In this document: in pieces, positions 1-8,608 of the stretch
Position numbering within the stretch: position 1 is the first letter of the stretch
How the letters are laid out: every line of letters starts with the position of its first letter
NCBI GenBank assembly: GCA_031291615.1
Contig: JARLIS010000007.1
Coordinates: forward strand, 1 to 41,350
Direction: 5' to 3'
Source of the DNA: Parvibaculum sp.
GTDB lineage: Bacteria; Pseudomonadota; Alphaproteobacteria; Parvibaculales; Parvibaculaceae
Length of the DNA stretch: 41,350 nucleotides
The notes under the pieces: generated by a model
What the model saw: the letters and a program-made list of their open reading frames with translations, nothing else
What the model was told of the DNA's origin: nothing
Databases searched by the model: none
Made by a program: the position numbers and the translations under genes

Positions 1-438
1 GAGCGTCAGCCAGCAGGTCTGCGGCCTTGGATCGAAATTGTGGATGGCGATGCGCTCATGGCAGCCGCCCTGCCAGAGAAATTTGGAGCGGCGGATATGC
101 AGGGTCTCGCGCGCCAGCACGATGGCGTTGTTCTGGTAGATGTCGGGATTGGTCAGGTCCACCGTCAGCACGACATTGTCCTGCTCCACCGCGCTGGACA
201 AAAGCAGCGGCCGCTGGCCATCGATCAGAAGCTGCACCCCGGACAGATAGCGGGTGTCATTGTGGAAGACGCCGCCCGGCGTCAGGCCGGGTTCGATGCA
301 GTCGCCCAGCGCATCGAACATGGCGAAGCTGTCACCCTGCTTGAGGGTGCGGGGCCAGCGCTGCTGGATCGATTCTGTCGCCTGAATGTAGAAAGTCGAA
401 ATATCGTCAGGCGAGTCGGGGAGGTTTTTGGCCTCCAT
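1..438 (-). CDS. Glycogen debranching enzyme (amylo-alpha-1,6-glucosidase type), N-terminal part only
   Basis: The leftward frame opens at an ATG at 438 and runs off the left edge, so only the first 146 residues are present. They resemble the N-terminal beta-rich domain (GDE_N_bis) of bacterial amylo-alpha-1,6-glucosidases, with a segment reading LKQGDSFAMFDALGDC followed by GVFHNDTRYLSG. The catalytic GH-type (alpha/alpha)6 barrel would lie outside the window. A strong GAGGAG ribosome site ends 3 nt before the ATG. The gene starts 15 nt after the stop of the upstream glycosyltransferase, so the two are probably one operon acting on glycogen or another alpha-glucan. In related bacteria the full protein is about 700 residues (family knowledge). 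The family call is good; the exact substrate is not shown by the sequence. Confidence 0.85.
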   Translation of the reverse strand, partial: MEAKNLPDSPDDISTFYIQATESIQQRWPRTLKQGDSFAMFDALGDCIEPGLTPGGVFHNDTRYLSGVQLLIDGQRPLLLSSAVEQDNVVLTVDLTNPDIYQNNAIVLARETLHIRRSKFLWQGGCHERIAIHNFDPRPQTCWLTL

Positions 439-453
439 GCGCTCCTCGCTCAA

Positions 454-1506
454 TTACTCCGCCGCAATCGCCGTCGCTCCATCCATGGAAGCCAGGTCCT
501 CGTAAATCTTCACATACTGGCGCGCCATGCCCGCCACGCTGAAACGTTCCTCGAAGCGCGAGCGGATGGCGGCGCGCGACAGCCGGTCCAGCCTGCCGCA
601 GGCCGCCACGGCCTGTTCCACATCCTCCACCACAAAGCCGGTCAGCCCGTCTTCCATGATCTCGGGCACCGAGCCGCAATTGAAGGCGATCACCGGGGTG
701 CCGCAGGCCATGCTTTCGATCATCACCAGGCCAAACGGTTCGGGCCAGCAGATGGGGAACAGCAGGGCCTTGGCCTTGCCCAGGAATTCGGGTTTGCGGG
801 CGTCGTCGATCTCGCCGATGAACTCGACATGCGGACTGCGGTCGAGCACCGGCTTCACCACCTCGTCGAAATATTTCTGGTCGGCCGGATCGACCTTGGC
901 CGCCATCTTCAGCCGGCTCCCGGCGCGCCGCGCGATCTCGATCGCCTCCAAGGGTCCCTTGTCCGGGCAGATGCGGCCCAGAAAGGCGAGATAGCCGCTA
1001 TCGCCGGGGCCTTCCGCAAGCAGGTCATTGGGCAGCCCGTGATAGACGGTACCGCGCCAGTTCACCGGCGGCACAGGCTCTCTTTGGTGGTCGGAGATGG
1101 AGACCAGCGGCATGTGCGGAAAGGCGCGATAGATGGCGGGCAGCTCGGGCAGGTCCTGGCGTCCGTGCAGGGTGGTCAGGGTGCGATGCGCCATGTTGCG
1201 GAACAGGGGATAGTGAAAGAAGTCGATGTGGAAATGCATCACATCGAAGTCGTGCATCCGTGACGCCACCCGGTCGAGCATGATGAGATTGTAGGTGGTG
1301 GAATTGTGGATGCCGTCCAGCCGCAGCGCACGCGGCACGATCGGCACCAGCTCCGCCAGGGTGCGGGAATCGCCCGAGGCGAACAGGGTGACGTCATGGC
1401 CCTGACGCACCAGTTCCTCGGTCAGCCAGGACACCACCCGCTCTGTCCCGCCATACAAGGTGGGCGGGACGCTTTCCACCAGGGGGGCGATTTGGGCGAT
1501 TTTCAT
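454..1506 (-). CDS. GT4-family glycosyltransferase
   Basis: A 350-residue GT-B glycosyltransferase of family GT4. The N-terminal Rossmann half begins with the glycine-rich loop PPTLYGGTERVVSWL, typical of acceptor/donor binding at the start of GT4 enzymes. The C-terminal half has the nucleotide-sugar motif WPEPFGLVMIESMACGTPV (around residue 257), including the E-x7-E pattern that binds the donor. There is no signal peptide or membrane segment, so it is cytosolic. It starts at an ATG at 1506, with a weak AAGG upstream. It sits 15 nt upstream of the debranching-enzyme gene, and this pairing suggests alpha-glucan or stress-carbohydrate metabolism. Donor and acceptor sugars cannot be read from the sequence. 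Leucine is almost always CTG here, unlike most of the window. Confidence 0.9.
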   Translation of the reverse strand: MKIAQIAPLVESVPPTLYGGTERVVSWLTEELVRQGHDVTLFASGDSRTLAELVPIVPRALRLDGIHNSTTYNLIMLDRVASRMHDFDVMHFHIDFFHYPLFRNMAHRTLTTLHGRQDLPELPAIYRAFPHMPLVSISDHQREPVPPVNWRGTVYHGLPNDLLAEGPGDSGYLAFLGRICPDKGPLEAIEIARRAGSRLKMAAKVDPADQKYFDEVVKPVLDRSPHVEFIGEIDDARKPEFLGKAKALLFPICWPEPFGLVMIESMACGTPVIAFNCGSVPEIMEDGLTGFVVEDVEQAVAACGRLDRLSRAAIRSRFEERFSVAGMARQYVKIYEDLASMDGATAIAAE

Positions 1507-1623
1507 GACCAGGACCTTCGGGGAGACTTATTCACAACGGCGTCTGTGCCTTTCCGGTTCCTTATTTTGTTCGCATTTGCGTCATTTTTCCCCGGAAGCG
1601 GGGCTGGGCTGTGCCCAGGCACG

Positions 1624-1651
1624 TTGACTTGGCCGGGCGCGCGAATAGTCT
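1624..1651 (+). promoter_or_regulatory. Candidate sigma70-like promoter for sspB, possibly leaderless
   Basis: TTGACT (1624-1629) and TAGTCT (1646-1651) are separated by 16 nt. The -10 ends 9 nt before the sspB ATG and there is no Shine-Dalgarno sequence in front of that ATG. If the promoter is real, the transcript would be leaderless or nearly so. The -35 is good and the -10 poor. Confidence 0.3.
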
Positions 1652-1660
1652 CCAATTCAT

Positions 1661-2203
1661 ATGGCGAAAGACTTTATCGGCTATCAGGCTTTGACCGACT
1701 CGGCGCTGCGCGGCGTGGTGCGCGATGCGCTGCGCCGCATCGAAAAATCCGGCCTGATCGGGGCGCATCACTTCTACCTGACCTTCAAGACCCATGCGGA
1801 CGGCGTGGACATTCCCGAATTCCTGAAGGAACAGTATCCCGACGAAATGACCATCATCATCCAGCACCAATATTGGGCGCTGAAGGTGAAGGAGGATTAT
1901 TTCGAGGTCACTTTGACCTTCAAGAAGCTGCCGGCGCCCCTGCACATTCCCTTCGCCGCCCTGACCGCCTTTTTCGATCCCGGCGTGCAGTTCGGGCTGC
2001 AGTTCCGGGCCGAGGGTGACGCCGCCAAGCCCGCCACCGGGCCCGTGATGGTGCCCAATGCCCCGTCCGAACCCGCCGAAACCCAGGCGCCGGAGCCGGT
2101 CGCCATGAAGCCGGCGGCCCCGGAAAAAGCGCCTGAAAAAGCCCTGGTCGAAAAGCCGGCGCCCGGCGAGGTGGTCAGCCTCGACTCTTTCCGCAAGAAA
2201 TAG
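1661..2203 (+). CDS. sspB: SspB-family ClpXP adaptor
   Basis: 180 residues of the alphaproteobacterial SspB (stringent starvation protein B) family. SspB tethers ssrA-tagged and other substrates to the ClpXP protease in the cytosol. The folded substrate-binding domain covers about residues 1-115, with the core FYLTFKTHADGVDIPEFLK and the strand region MTIIIQHQYWALKVKEDYF typical of the alpha form. Residues about 116-165 are a Pro/Ala/Glu linker. The short C-terminal tail VVSLDSFRKK matches the kind of C-terminal peptide that docks on ClpX. It lies 33 nt before fumC on the same strand, a neighbourhood seen in many alphaproteobacteria. Codon use is distinctive: 11 of 14 Leu codons are CTG and nearly all Thr codons are ACC, unlike genes to the right. 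Confidence 0.92.
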   Translation: MAKDFIGYQALTDSALRGVVRDALRRIEKSGLIGAHHFYLTFKTHADGVDIPEFLKEQYPDEMTIIIQHQYWALKVKEDYFEVTLTFKKLPAPLHIPFAALTAFFDPGVQFGLQFRAEGDAAKPATGPVMVPNAPSEPAETQAPEPVAMKPAAPEKAPEKALVEKPAPGEVVSLDSFRKK

Positions 2204-2224
2204 TACCCGGACCCCCGGAAATCC

Positions 2225-2239
2225 GAGGGCTGACCGTTG
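2225..2239 (+). promoter_or_regulatory. Ribosome binding site supporting a TTG start for fumC
   Basis: GAGGG at 2225-2229 is followed by 7 nt and then TTG at 2237. No ATG or GTG with comparable spacing gives the conserved fumarase N-terminus, so TTG is the most likely start. Confidence 0.7.
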
Positions 2240-3628
2240 AGCAATACCCGCACCGAGACCGACACATTCGGCCCCATCCAGGTCGCGTCCGACCGCTATT
2301 GGGGGGCGCAGGCCCAGCGCAGCCTGGGCAACTTCAAGATCGGCTGGGAAAAGCAGCCGCTCCCCATCGTGCGAGCGCTTGGCATTATCAAGCGCGCCGC
2401 CGCCGAAACCAACATGGCGCTGGGCCAGCTGGACAAGGCCATTGGCGAAACCATCGTGGCCGCCGCCCAGGAAGTGATCGACGGCAAGCTCGACGACCAT
2501 TTCCCGCTGGCGGTCTGGCAGACCGGGTCGGGCACCCAGTCGAACATGAACGCCAACGAGGTGATCTCGAACCGCGCCATCGAGATGCTGGGCGGCGAGA
2601 TGGGCTCCAAGAAGCCCGTCCACCCCAACGATCACGTCAACATGAGCCAGTCGTCCAACGACACCTATCCGACGGCCATGCACATCGCCTGCGCGGAGGA
2701 AATCCACCACCGCCTGCTGCCCGCGCTGCGCAAGCTCCGCAACGCGCTCAACGACAAGTCGAACGCCTGGAAGTCGATCATCAAGATCGGCCGCACTCAC
2801 ACGCAGGACGCGACGCCCTTGACGCTCGGCCAGGAATTTTCCGGCTACACCCAGCAGGTCGAAAACGGCATCGCCCGCATCGAGCAGACCATGCCCATGC
2901 TGATGCAGCTCGCCCAGGGCGGCACCGCCGTCGGTACCGGCCTCAACGCGCCCATCGGCTTTGCCGAGCAGGTGGCCGAGCGCATCGCCGCCATCACCAA
3001 GATGCCCTTCACCTCCGCGCCCAACAAGTTCGAGGCGCTCGCCGCCCACGACGCCATGGTCTTCAGCCACGGCGCGATCAACACGGTGGCCGCATCGCTG
3101 TTCAAGATCGCCAACGACATCCGCCTTCTGGGTTCCGGCCCCCGTTCCGGTCTCGGCGAACTCTCGCTGCCCGAGAACGAGCCCGGCTCCTCCATCATGC
3201 CGGGCAAGGTCAACCCCACCCAGTGCGAGGCGATGACGCAGGTCTGCGTGCAGATCTTCGGCAACAATGCCGCCCTCACCTTCGCCGGCAGCCAGGGCCA
3301 TTTCGAGCTGAACGTCTATAACCCCGTCATGGCCTACAATTTCCTCCAGAGCGTGCGCCTGATGGCGGATGCCGCCGTGAGCTTCACCGACAATTGCGTC
3401 GTCGGCATCGAGCCCCGCACCGACAACATCAAGGCCGCGCTCGAGCGCTCGCTGATGCTCGTCACGGCACTCGCGCCCAAGATCGGCTACGACAATGCCG
3501 CCAAGATCGCCAAGACCGCGCACAAGAACGGCACCACGCTGCGCGAGGAAGCCGTCGGCGGCGGCTATGTGACGAACGAGGAATTCGACGCCGTCGTCCG
3601 CCCCGAAAAGATGATCGCCCCGGAGTGA
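2237..3628 (+). CDS. fumC: Class II fumarate hydratase
   Basis: 463 residues, the usual length for class II fumarase. It interconverts fumarate and L-malate in the TCA cycle as a cytosolic homotetramer and needs no iron-sulfur cluster. The superfamily signature [10 protein letters not shown] lies at residues 317-326 and holds the catalytic serine. The proton-relay histidine is H188 in [29 protein letters not shown] and [11 protein letters not shown] are the other active-site loops. The start is a TTG with a GAGGG site 7 nt upstream. The RHH gene begins 1 nt after its stop. Codon choice shifts within the gene: roughly the first 170 codons favour CTG and GTG, while the remainder uses CTC, GTC and ACG more often. 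Confidence 0.97.
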   Translation: MSNTRTETDTFGPIQVASDRYWGAQAQRSLGNFKIGWEKQPLPIVRALGIIKRAAAETNMALGQLDKAIGETIVAAAQEVIDGKLDDHFPLAVWQTGSGTQSNMNANEVISNRAIEMLGGEMGSKKPVHPNDHVNMSQSSNDTYPTAMHIACAEEIHHRLLPALRKLRNALNDKSNAWKSIIKIGRTHTQDATPLTLGQEFSGYTQQVENGIARIEQTMPMLMQLAQGGTAVGTGLNAPIGFAEQVAERIAAITKMPFTSAPNKFEALAAHDAMVFSHGAINTVAASLFKIANDIRLLGSGPRSGLGELSLPENEPGSSIMPGKVNPTQCEAMTQVCVQIFGNNAALTFAGSQGHFELNVYNPVMAYNFLQSVRLMADAAVSFTDNCVVGIEPRTDNIKAALERSLMLVTALAPKIGYDNAAKIAKTAHKNGTTLREEAVGGGYVTNEEFDAVVRPEKMIAPE

Positions 3629-3629
3629 C

Positions 3630-3863
3630 ATGCCAGCCGAGATCAAGCGTTCCGTCAGCATAGCCGGCCACCGCACCTCCATCTCGCTGGAGCGGCCCTT
3701 CTGGGATGCGCTGAAGGAAATCGCCTGTTCGGAAGACGTCTCGGTGAACGAGCTGGTGCGCCGCATCGACGGCGCGCGGGACGTGGAGGGAAATCTCTCG
3801 GGCGCGGTCCGCGTCTACGTGCTCGCCCATTTCAGGAACAAAAGCGCCGCCTGCGCCACCTGA
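3630..3863 (+). CDS. RHH_4-type ribbon-helix-helix protein
   Basis: 77 residues. The segment KRSVSIAGHRTSISLE forms the beta strand expected of a ribbon-helix-helix domain, followed by helix 1 (FWDALKEIACSEDVSV) and helix 2 (NELVRRIDGARDV). This matches the RHH_4 family that accompanies fumC in alphaproteobacteria. RHH proteins are usually dimeric DNA-binding regulators, but the target of this family is unknown to me. It starts 1 nt after the fumC stop, with a GGAG site 4 nt before its ATG, so it is probably co-transcribed with fumC. It ends 4 nt before the stop of the convergent AsmA-like gene, leaving no room for a terminator. Confidence 0.85.
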   Translation: MPAEIKRSVSIAGHRTSISLERPFWDALKEIACSEDVSVNELVRRIDGARDVEGNLSGAVRVYVLAHFRNKSAACAT

Positions 3864-3867
3864 TCCT

Positions 3868-6800
3868 TTACTGAAGCGAGGCGTGCGGCTCCGGCCGTGC
3901 GAGCGGAAGCGGAATGCCAGCAACCGTCGGCCCCTTCGCCTTCTCGTCGTCCGTGAGGCCCATCAGGCTCTTGAGCTGCTTCGGTATGAAGTCGAGCCCG
4001 GCCGAAACGGCGCTTTGCTTGAGTATCTGCTTCGACATGAATTGCTGAAGCGCCAGCGTGTCGCTGCGCCTTTCGATATGGCCGATCCGTCCGGCATTGA
4101 CGATGGAAAACGACGGTGCGTCCTTCGGCTCGTCGAGCGTGACGGTGAGTTCGCTGTCGACGGCAAGCCGCGTGAGGTCGAACATGCCCGCAAGCTTGCC
4201 CTTCCCGCCCTTGAGGTCGAGCGCGTCGCGGTTGATCTTCGCAACGCCGTCCTTCAAGGCGAAATCGCCGTCGAGCCCGTTCACCGAAGTCGAACCGGCG
4301 GCCAGCACCTTGTCCTGAAGCGCGGCAAACCCGTCGAGCGACTTCAGCGACTTGAGCCCCGCCGAGAAGCCGGCAAGATCGAGCGGCGCGAAGCCCGCCC
4401 CTTGCGTCTTGAGAGAGCCGGTGCCGGAGGCGGAAGACGCAAGGCCGAGCCAGCTCCGCCCCTGCGCCTGAACTTGCAGATTGATCGCGCCGCGCCCCGT
4501 CATAGACGACGCGCCGAATGCGAGCGCGCTCGCCTTGGCGAGATCGACATCATCGGCGGCGAAGGTCAATCCGATGCCGGGCTCGCCCGTCTTGCCGCCT
4601 TCGATGCGCAGGCCGAGCACCGCCTTGCCGCCGGCGAATTGCGCGGCAAAGGGTGTCGCCGACAGAACGCCGCTCGCAAGCGCCAGATGCATGTTCGCCT
4701 GATCGAGCTTGGCCGTTCCAACGGTGAGAGCGCCGATCTTGAGGTCGAGATCGCCGTCGAAAAATCCGAGCGCCGACCAGTCGAGCGCCGATGTCGGCCA
4801 GATCGTATCCTGCGCGCCCGCGGCGGTCGCAAACAGCGCCGTGAGATCGAGCGCATTCGCTTCGAGCTTTCCGGCAAGCACGGGAAGTTTTCCCTCCGCC
4901 GCCCGGGCATAGCTCGCATCGCCGGAGAGATGGAAATTGCCGGCAACCGCCTCCAGGCCCACGAGCGAAACCGACGCCGGATCGGTCTTCAGATCGGCGG
5001 ACATGACGAAACCCGGACCGCCGGATTGCGCCAGCGCGAAATCCGAAATCTGCGCCGATGCGCCGACGGCCGCGAGCGCGGAGGCAAGACCCGACGCGGT
5101 GAGATCGATATGGCCCGTAAAGGCCGCCGCGCCCAGCGGATCGATCGTCCGCCCCTTCGCATTGAACGTGCCGTCGCCGACATTGACACGCAGCACGGTG
5201 TCGTAAGGCTTGCCCATCGGGCCGCCGAGTTGCAACGACGCCGTGGCCGCGCCCGCGAAGCTTTCCGCCGGCGCAAGCCCGAGCTGTTTCAGCAGCGCCC
5301 TGCCGTCATTGCTCGTCGCATTCGCCACGAAGTCGACGCGGCCCGCATCGCCATTCGGCCCATGGCCGCGCTTCAGCACGGCGTCGACCCGGCTCGCCGC
5401 AATCGTACCCTTGACGGTCAGCGTGTCGAGACGCGCCTTGCTGTCGTCCGCTTCGCCGGAAACGAAGCTAAGCGCGAGATCGACGGGCCCTTCGACGCCG
5501 GGCGCATCGACGCCCAGAAGTTTCTTCAAAGCCGGCGTCTTTTCGGCGGTGAGCGTGCCGGAGACGTTGCCATGCAACGCATCCACGGCGCCCGCCGTGA
5601 CGTCGGACAGCGTGCCCGCAAACGAAACCTTTGCGCCCGCAAGGCTCGCCGCATTGAAACGGCGAAGGTCGAGCGTGCCTTCCGTGACGGCCGCCGACAC
5701 ATCGAGGCCTGAAACCTCGGTGCCGCCGACCGTAAGCCGGTCGGCCGTCGCCGTCAGGTCGACGTCGTAATTGTTGAGAAGCGCGAGCGGCCCCGGCGCA
5801 TTGGCGGGCCAGAGCGCGGCAAGCGGATCAAGGTCGAACGACCGCGCCTGCATGTCGGCGCTGATGAGCGGCCGCTTGTTCGCCGCCGTGAAAGACAGAC
5901 TGCCCTTGAGGTCTGCGGGCTCCGATGTCGCCGCATAGGCAGCCGCAAGATTCGTAAAGTCGAGCCGATCCGGCGTCAGGCTGAACTTCGACGAAATCGC
6001 GAATGGCCGCGCCTGCGCCTTGAGAACGGCGGGAGCGGGTTTCGGTTTGACCGTTTCGGCAGGCGCCGCCGTCTCTCCGGGTTCCGCCCGGAGCGCCGTC
6101 AGCCAGTTCGCCAGCGCGACAAGATTACCGCTCGCCGCCGAGACCTTGCCGTCGAAGCGAGGCCCGCCGTCATTGTTGGACAGCGCCCCGCTCATCTCGA
6201 CTTTCGTGCCGCCGGCAATGTCGCCGCGCGCCTTGGCGACCGTCAGCGTTCCGTCCTTGAGCGCAACGGCCAGAACCGCATCCTTCACGAGAATGTCGTG
6301 AACGAGCAAACCGTCGATGGACACATCCGCGTTGATGTCGATCCAGCCCGGAAGCGGCAGGCCTGTCAACGCGCCGAGCGGAACCTTGCCGCCCGCGGCG
6401 AGCTCGCGCAGCCGGTCGGCAAGCGGATCGAGCGTCAGCGCCTCGCCTTTCAGGTGGATCGACGCGGTCGGACGCACCTGCCAGTCGGCCGTGGCGTCGC
6501 CCTTGAGCGTGGTGCCCGCCATGGCGACGACGAGACTGCGGAAATTTGCAGTCTCACCGCCGACGACAAGGGCCGCCTCGATGCGCAAGGGCGGACGCGC
6601 CTTCTTGCCGTCCGCCGTTTTGACCGTGCCGAGCTCAAGGCTCGCCGTGCCGTCGATGCGCGCATCCGTTGAGAAGCCCGTCGCAAGTCCCGAAAACAAA
6701 AGCTTCGACTGCGTCGCCTTCGCCTGCAATTCGGCCGTGATCGGAAACGCCTTGCCGCCGCTGAAATTGCCAAGCGCGAGGCGCAGCGACATCGGCGCGC

Positions 6801-7386
6801 CCTGCGCTTCGAAATCGAGCGCCGCTCGCATCGGTCCGAGCAGCGACGTCGCCTCGACATCGCCATTGATATGCAGGACGCGCCAGCTTCGCCCGGTCCT
6901 GCGGTCGCTGTAAGTCAGCGTGCCTTCCTCGAAACTTGCCTGTTCGAGACTGACGGAACCGAGTCCGAACAATCCGTCTTCCGGCAACTTTCCGGCGACG
7001 ATGATGTCATGCCAGTTGTTGCGGCCGTTCGCGGCGACTTCGAGATGAATCTGCGGCCGCGTGACCTTCACGCTCGTCACGCTGATCTCGCCGCGCACCA
7101 GCGGCGCCAGCGCCATCTCCGCATCGACCTGTCCGATGCGCGCGAAATCGGAATTCTCGGCGCCCGGCACATTGCCGATGGAAACGTCGTTCAGCGTCAT
7201 ATGCGGCGCCGGCAGAATGACGAAGCTGATGTCGCCGCCGATTTTCATCGGGCGGCCGGTGACCTTCTGCCCCTGCGCTTCGATCTCGCTGCGGAATCTG
7301 TTCCAGTCGATGAATGTCGGACCGATGAGCGCCGCAATCAGCAGCAGCGCGACGACGCCCGCGATGGTGGAAAGAACCGAATTCAA
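3868..7386 (-). CDS. AsmA-family envelope protein
   Basis: 1172 residues starting from a TTG at 7386, preceded by GGAG with 5 nt spacing. An in-frame ATG at 7566 would add 60 low-complexity residues and overlap the divergent DUF4169 start, so I prefer the TTG. Residues about 3-23 (VLSTIAGVVALLLIAALIG) form an N-terminal membrane anchor. The AsmA N-terminal motif FIDWNRFRSEIEAQ follows, and the rest is a long beta-strand-rich region. The C-terminal part (after about residue 930) matches the AsmA_2-type domain, with many GxL/GxF repeats. AsmA-like proteins belong to the large bridge-like family thought to span the periplasm and carry phospholipids between membranes (family knowledge); the role of this member is inferred. 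It is monocistronic, convergent with the RHH gene and divergent from DUF4169. Confidence 0.88.
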   Translation of the reverse strand: MNSVLSTIAGVVALLLIAALIGPTFIDWNRFRSEIEAQGQKVTGRPMKIGGDISFVILPAPHMTLNDVSIGNVPGAENSDFARIGQVDAEMALAPLVRGEISVTSVKVTRPQIHLEVAANGRNNWHDIIVAGKLPEDGLFGLGSVSLEQASFEEGTLTYSDRRTGRSWRVLHINGDVEATSLLGPMRAALDFEAQGAPMSLRLALGNFSGGKAFPITAELQAKATQSKLLFSGLATGFSTDARIDGTASLELGTVKTADGKKARPPLRIEAALVVGGETANFRSLVVAMAGTTLKGDATADWQVRPTASIHLKGEALTLDPLADRLRELAAGGKVPLGALTGLPLPGWIDINADVSIDGLLVHDILVKDAVLAVALKDGTLTVAKARGDIAGGTKVEMSGALSNNDGGPRFDGKVSAASGNLVALANWLTALRAEPGETAAPAETVKPKPAPAVLKAQARPFAISSKFSLTPDRLDFTNLAAAYAATSEPADLKGSLSFTAANKRPLISADMQARSFDLDPLAALWPANAPGPLALLNNYDVDLTATADRLTVGGTEVSGLDVSAAVTEGTLDLRRFNAASLAGAKVSFAGTLSDVTAGAVDALHGNVSGTLTAEKTPALKKLLGVDAPGVEGPVDLALSFVSGEADDSKARLDTLTVKGTIAASRVDAVLKRGHGPNGDAGRVDFVANATSNDGRALLKQLGLAPAESFAGAATASLQLGGPMGKPYDTVLRVNVGDGTFNAKGRTIDPLGAAAFTGHIDLTASGLASALAAVGASAQISDFALAQSGGPGFVMSADLKTDPASVSLVGLEAVAGNFHLSGDASYARAAEGKLPVLAGKLEANALDLTALFATAAGAQDTIWPTSALDWSALGFFDGDLDLKIGALTVGTAKLDQANMHLALASGVLSATPFAAQFAGGKAVLGLRIEGGKTGEPGIGLTFAADDVDLAKASALAFGASSMTGRGAINLQVQAQGRSWLGLASSASGTGSLKTQGAGFAPLDLAGFSAGLKSLKSLDGFAALQDKVLAAGSTSVNGLDGDFALKDGVAKINRDALDLKGGKGKLAGMFDLTRLAVDSELTVTLDEPKDAPSFSIVNAGRIGHIERRSDTLALQQFMSKQILKQSAVSAGLDFIPKQLKSLMGLTDDEKAKGPTVAGIPLPLARPEPHASLQ

Positions 7387-7537
7387 ACTCGTCTCCGCCC
7401 CTTGATCGCAGGGAATGGGCCGCCCCGCGAAACCATCTCGCGCCGGCAGTTTCTTGTCGTCCGCCTTTCGCCTAGAGTGGCAAGGAACATTCAGGCGAGC
7501 ATCTTGTGGCAGGCTGCCGCTGATTTGCGGGCAAATT

Positions 7538-7810
7538 ATGGTTTCGAAGGACGAAAATATAGTCAATTTCGCCCAGTTTCGGAAAATATCGCGCGACGAC
7601 AGGAAGCGTCGCGAGAAACTGGAGAAGGAAACTCAGGCCGCTGCGAACCGCGTGAAGTTCGGCCGCACCGGTCAGGAGAAGAAGCTCGGCCGCGTCGAAC
7701 GCGACCGCCAAACGCGCGAGCTCGAAGGAAAACGTCGTGAGCCGTCGCCGCAATCGCCCGGCGCGCCGAACGGCAATGACAATCTTCCCGGCAGCGATAA
7801 AGACAGATAA
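7538..7810 (+). CDS. DUF4169 family protein
   Basis: 90 residues from an ATG at 7538. The start NIVNFAQFRKI and the later highly charged segment AANRVKFGRTGQEK match DUF4169, a small basic alphaproteobacterial family of unknown function. The middle (residues about 18-68) is predicted to be one long charged helix or coiled coil. The C-terminal 20 residues are Pro/Asn/Asp-rich and probably disordered. In many relatives this gene sits directly with fumC and the RHH gene. Here the AsmA-like gene lies between them, and DUF4169 is transcribed away from it across a 151-nt intergenic region. No clear promoter or Shine-Dalgarno could be assigned, and the function is unknown. Confidence 0.8.
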   Translation: MVSKDENIVNFAQFRKISRDDRKRREKLEKETQAAANRVKFGRTGQEKKLGRVERDRQTRELEGKRREPSPQSPGAPNGNDNLPGSDKDR

Positions 7811-7915
7811 CCGCCGATCCCGCTCCATACGGACAATCCACTCCCCGTGACCCTACCCGTGCGCCGAACGCCGGGCGGCGCCTTGCGGCCTCATGTCCCG
7901 CCCTGCCGCCCCCTC

Positions 7916-7942
7916 TTGCGCCGGGGTTCATTCGCTGATAAT
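7916..7942 (+). promoter_or_regulatory. Candidate promoter of the tetR-exporter operon
   Basis: A TTGCGC-like -35 (7916-7921) lies 15 nt before GATAAT (7937-7942), which is a good -10. The -10 overlaps the left end of the palindrome at 7939-7962. A transcript would begin near 7949, inside the operator. Confidence 0.5.
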
Positions 7943-7962
7943 TACTGACTGGTCAGTTATTA
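7939..7962. promoter_or_regulatory. Palindromic operator, probably bound by the adjacent TetR regulator
   Basis: A 24-bp inverted repeat with one mismatched pair. Its perfect core is ACTGACTGGTCAGT at 7944-7957, with arms ACTGAC and GTCAGT around a central TG. It overlaps the -10 and predicted start point, and ends just before the AGAGG ribosome site (7963-7967) of the TetR gene at 7973. Such TGAC-x-GTCA palindromes are typical operators of TetR-family repressors. Binding here would block transcription, so autorepression is the natural reading. Confidence 0.75.
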
Positions 7963-7972
7963 AGAGGCAGCG

Positions 7973-8608
7973 ATGCAGCCCGCCCGCCAGCCAAAGCGCC
8001 AGAGGCGCAAGGAAGCCCGCCCCGCCGAAATCATTGCTGCGGCGCTGAAGCTCTTTTCGGAACGCGGCTTTGCGGCGACGCGGCTCGAAGACGTCGCCGA
8101 GGCGGCAGGCGTCAGCAAGGCGACCATCTACCTCTACTTCGAAAGCAAGGAAGACCTCTTCAAGGCGATCATCCGCGAGATCGCGACGCCGCGCCTCGAC
8201 GCGATAGAAGCCCTGGTCGAAGGCTTCGACGGCCGCGCCGCCGATCTGGTGCGCGGCCTCACCGAACGCGCCCGCGCCATCGCCGGTTCGCCCGACGTGC
8301 GCGCGGTCATCAAACTTGTGGTGTCGGAAGCGGGAAACTTTCCAGACGTCGCCGCCTTCTATCGCGACGAGATGGTGCTGCGCGGCCTACGCAATATCGC
8401 CCGCATCATCGAGCGCGGCATTGCCAGCGGCGAGTTCCGCCGCTGCGATCCGGTCGCCACGGGGCAAAGCATCATCCTCCCGATCATCATGAATGCGCTG
8501 GCGCGGGAAGTATTCGGCGAGACGCCGGAGCTCGATCCCGAACGATTTCTCCCGAGCCATCTGGATTTCGTCTTGCACGGTCTCGCCGCCGACAAGGAGA
8601 CAAGATGA
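7973..8608 (+). CDS. TetR-family transcriptional regulator
   Basis: 211 residues. Residues about 20-66 form the TetR helix-turn-helix, with RGFAATRLEDVAEAAGVSK and the hallmark ATIYLYFESKEDLF. The helical C-terminal half (about 80-205) is the ligand and dimerisation domain and resembles the C-terminal type seen in regulators of drug/solvent exporters. The start is the ATG at 7973 with AGAGG 5 nt upstream. The stop TGA overlaps the ATG of the next gene (ATGA), so it is co-transcribed with the adaptor, ATPase and permease. The palindrome just upstream suggests that it represses its own operon until an inducer binds. The inducer is unknown but is plausibly an exported toxic compound. Confidence 0.92.
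   Translation: MQPARQPKRQRRKEARPAEIIAAALKLFSERGFAATRLEDVAEAAGVSKATIYLYFESKEDLFKAIIREIATPRLDAIEALVEGFDGRAADLVRGLTERARAIAGSPDVRAVIKLVVSEAGNFPDVAAFYRDEMVLRGLRNIARIIERGIASGEFRRCDPVATGQSIILPIIMNALAREVFGETPELDPERFLPSHLDFVLHGLAADKETR

Noticed and set aside
1562..3766. 734-codon leftward open frame across sspB and fumC
   Set aside because: It is antisense to two recognised genes and has the composition of a GC shadow.
7387..7566. ATG start at 7566 for the AsmA-like protein
   Set aside because: It would add 60 residues before the membrane anchor and overlap DUF4169; the TTG at 7386 has a GGAG site and a proper anchor.
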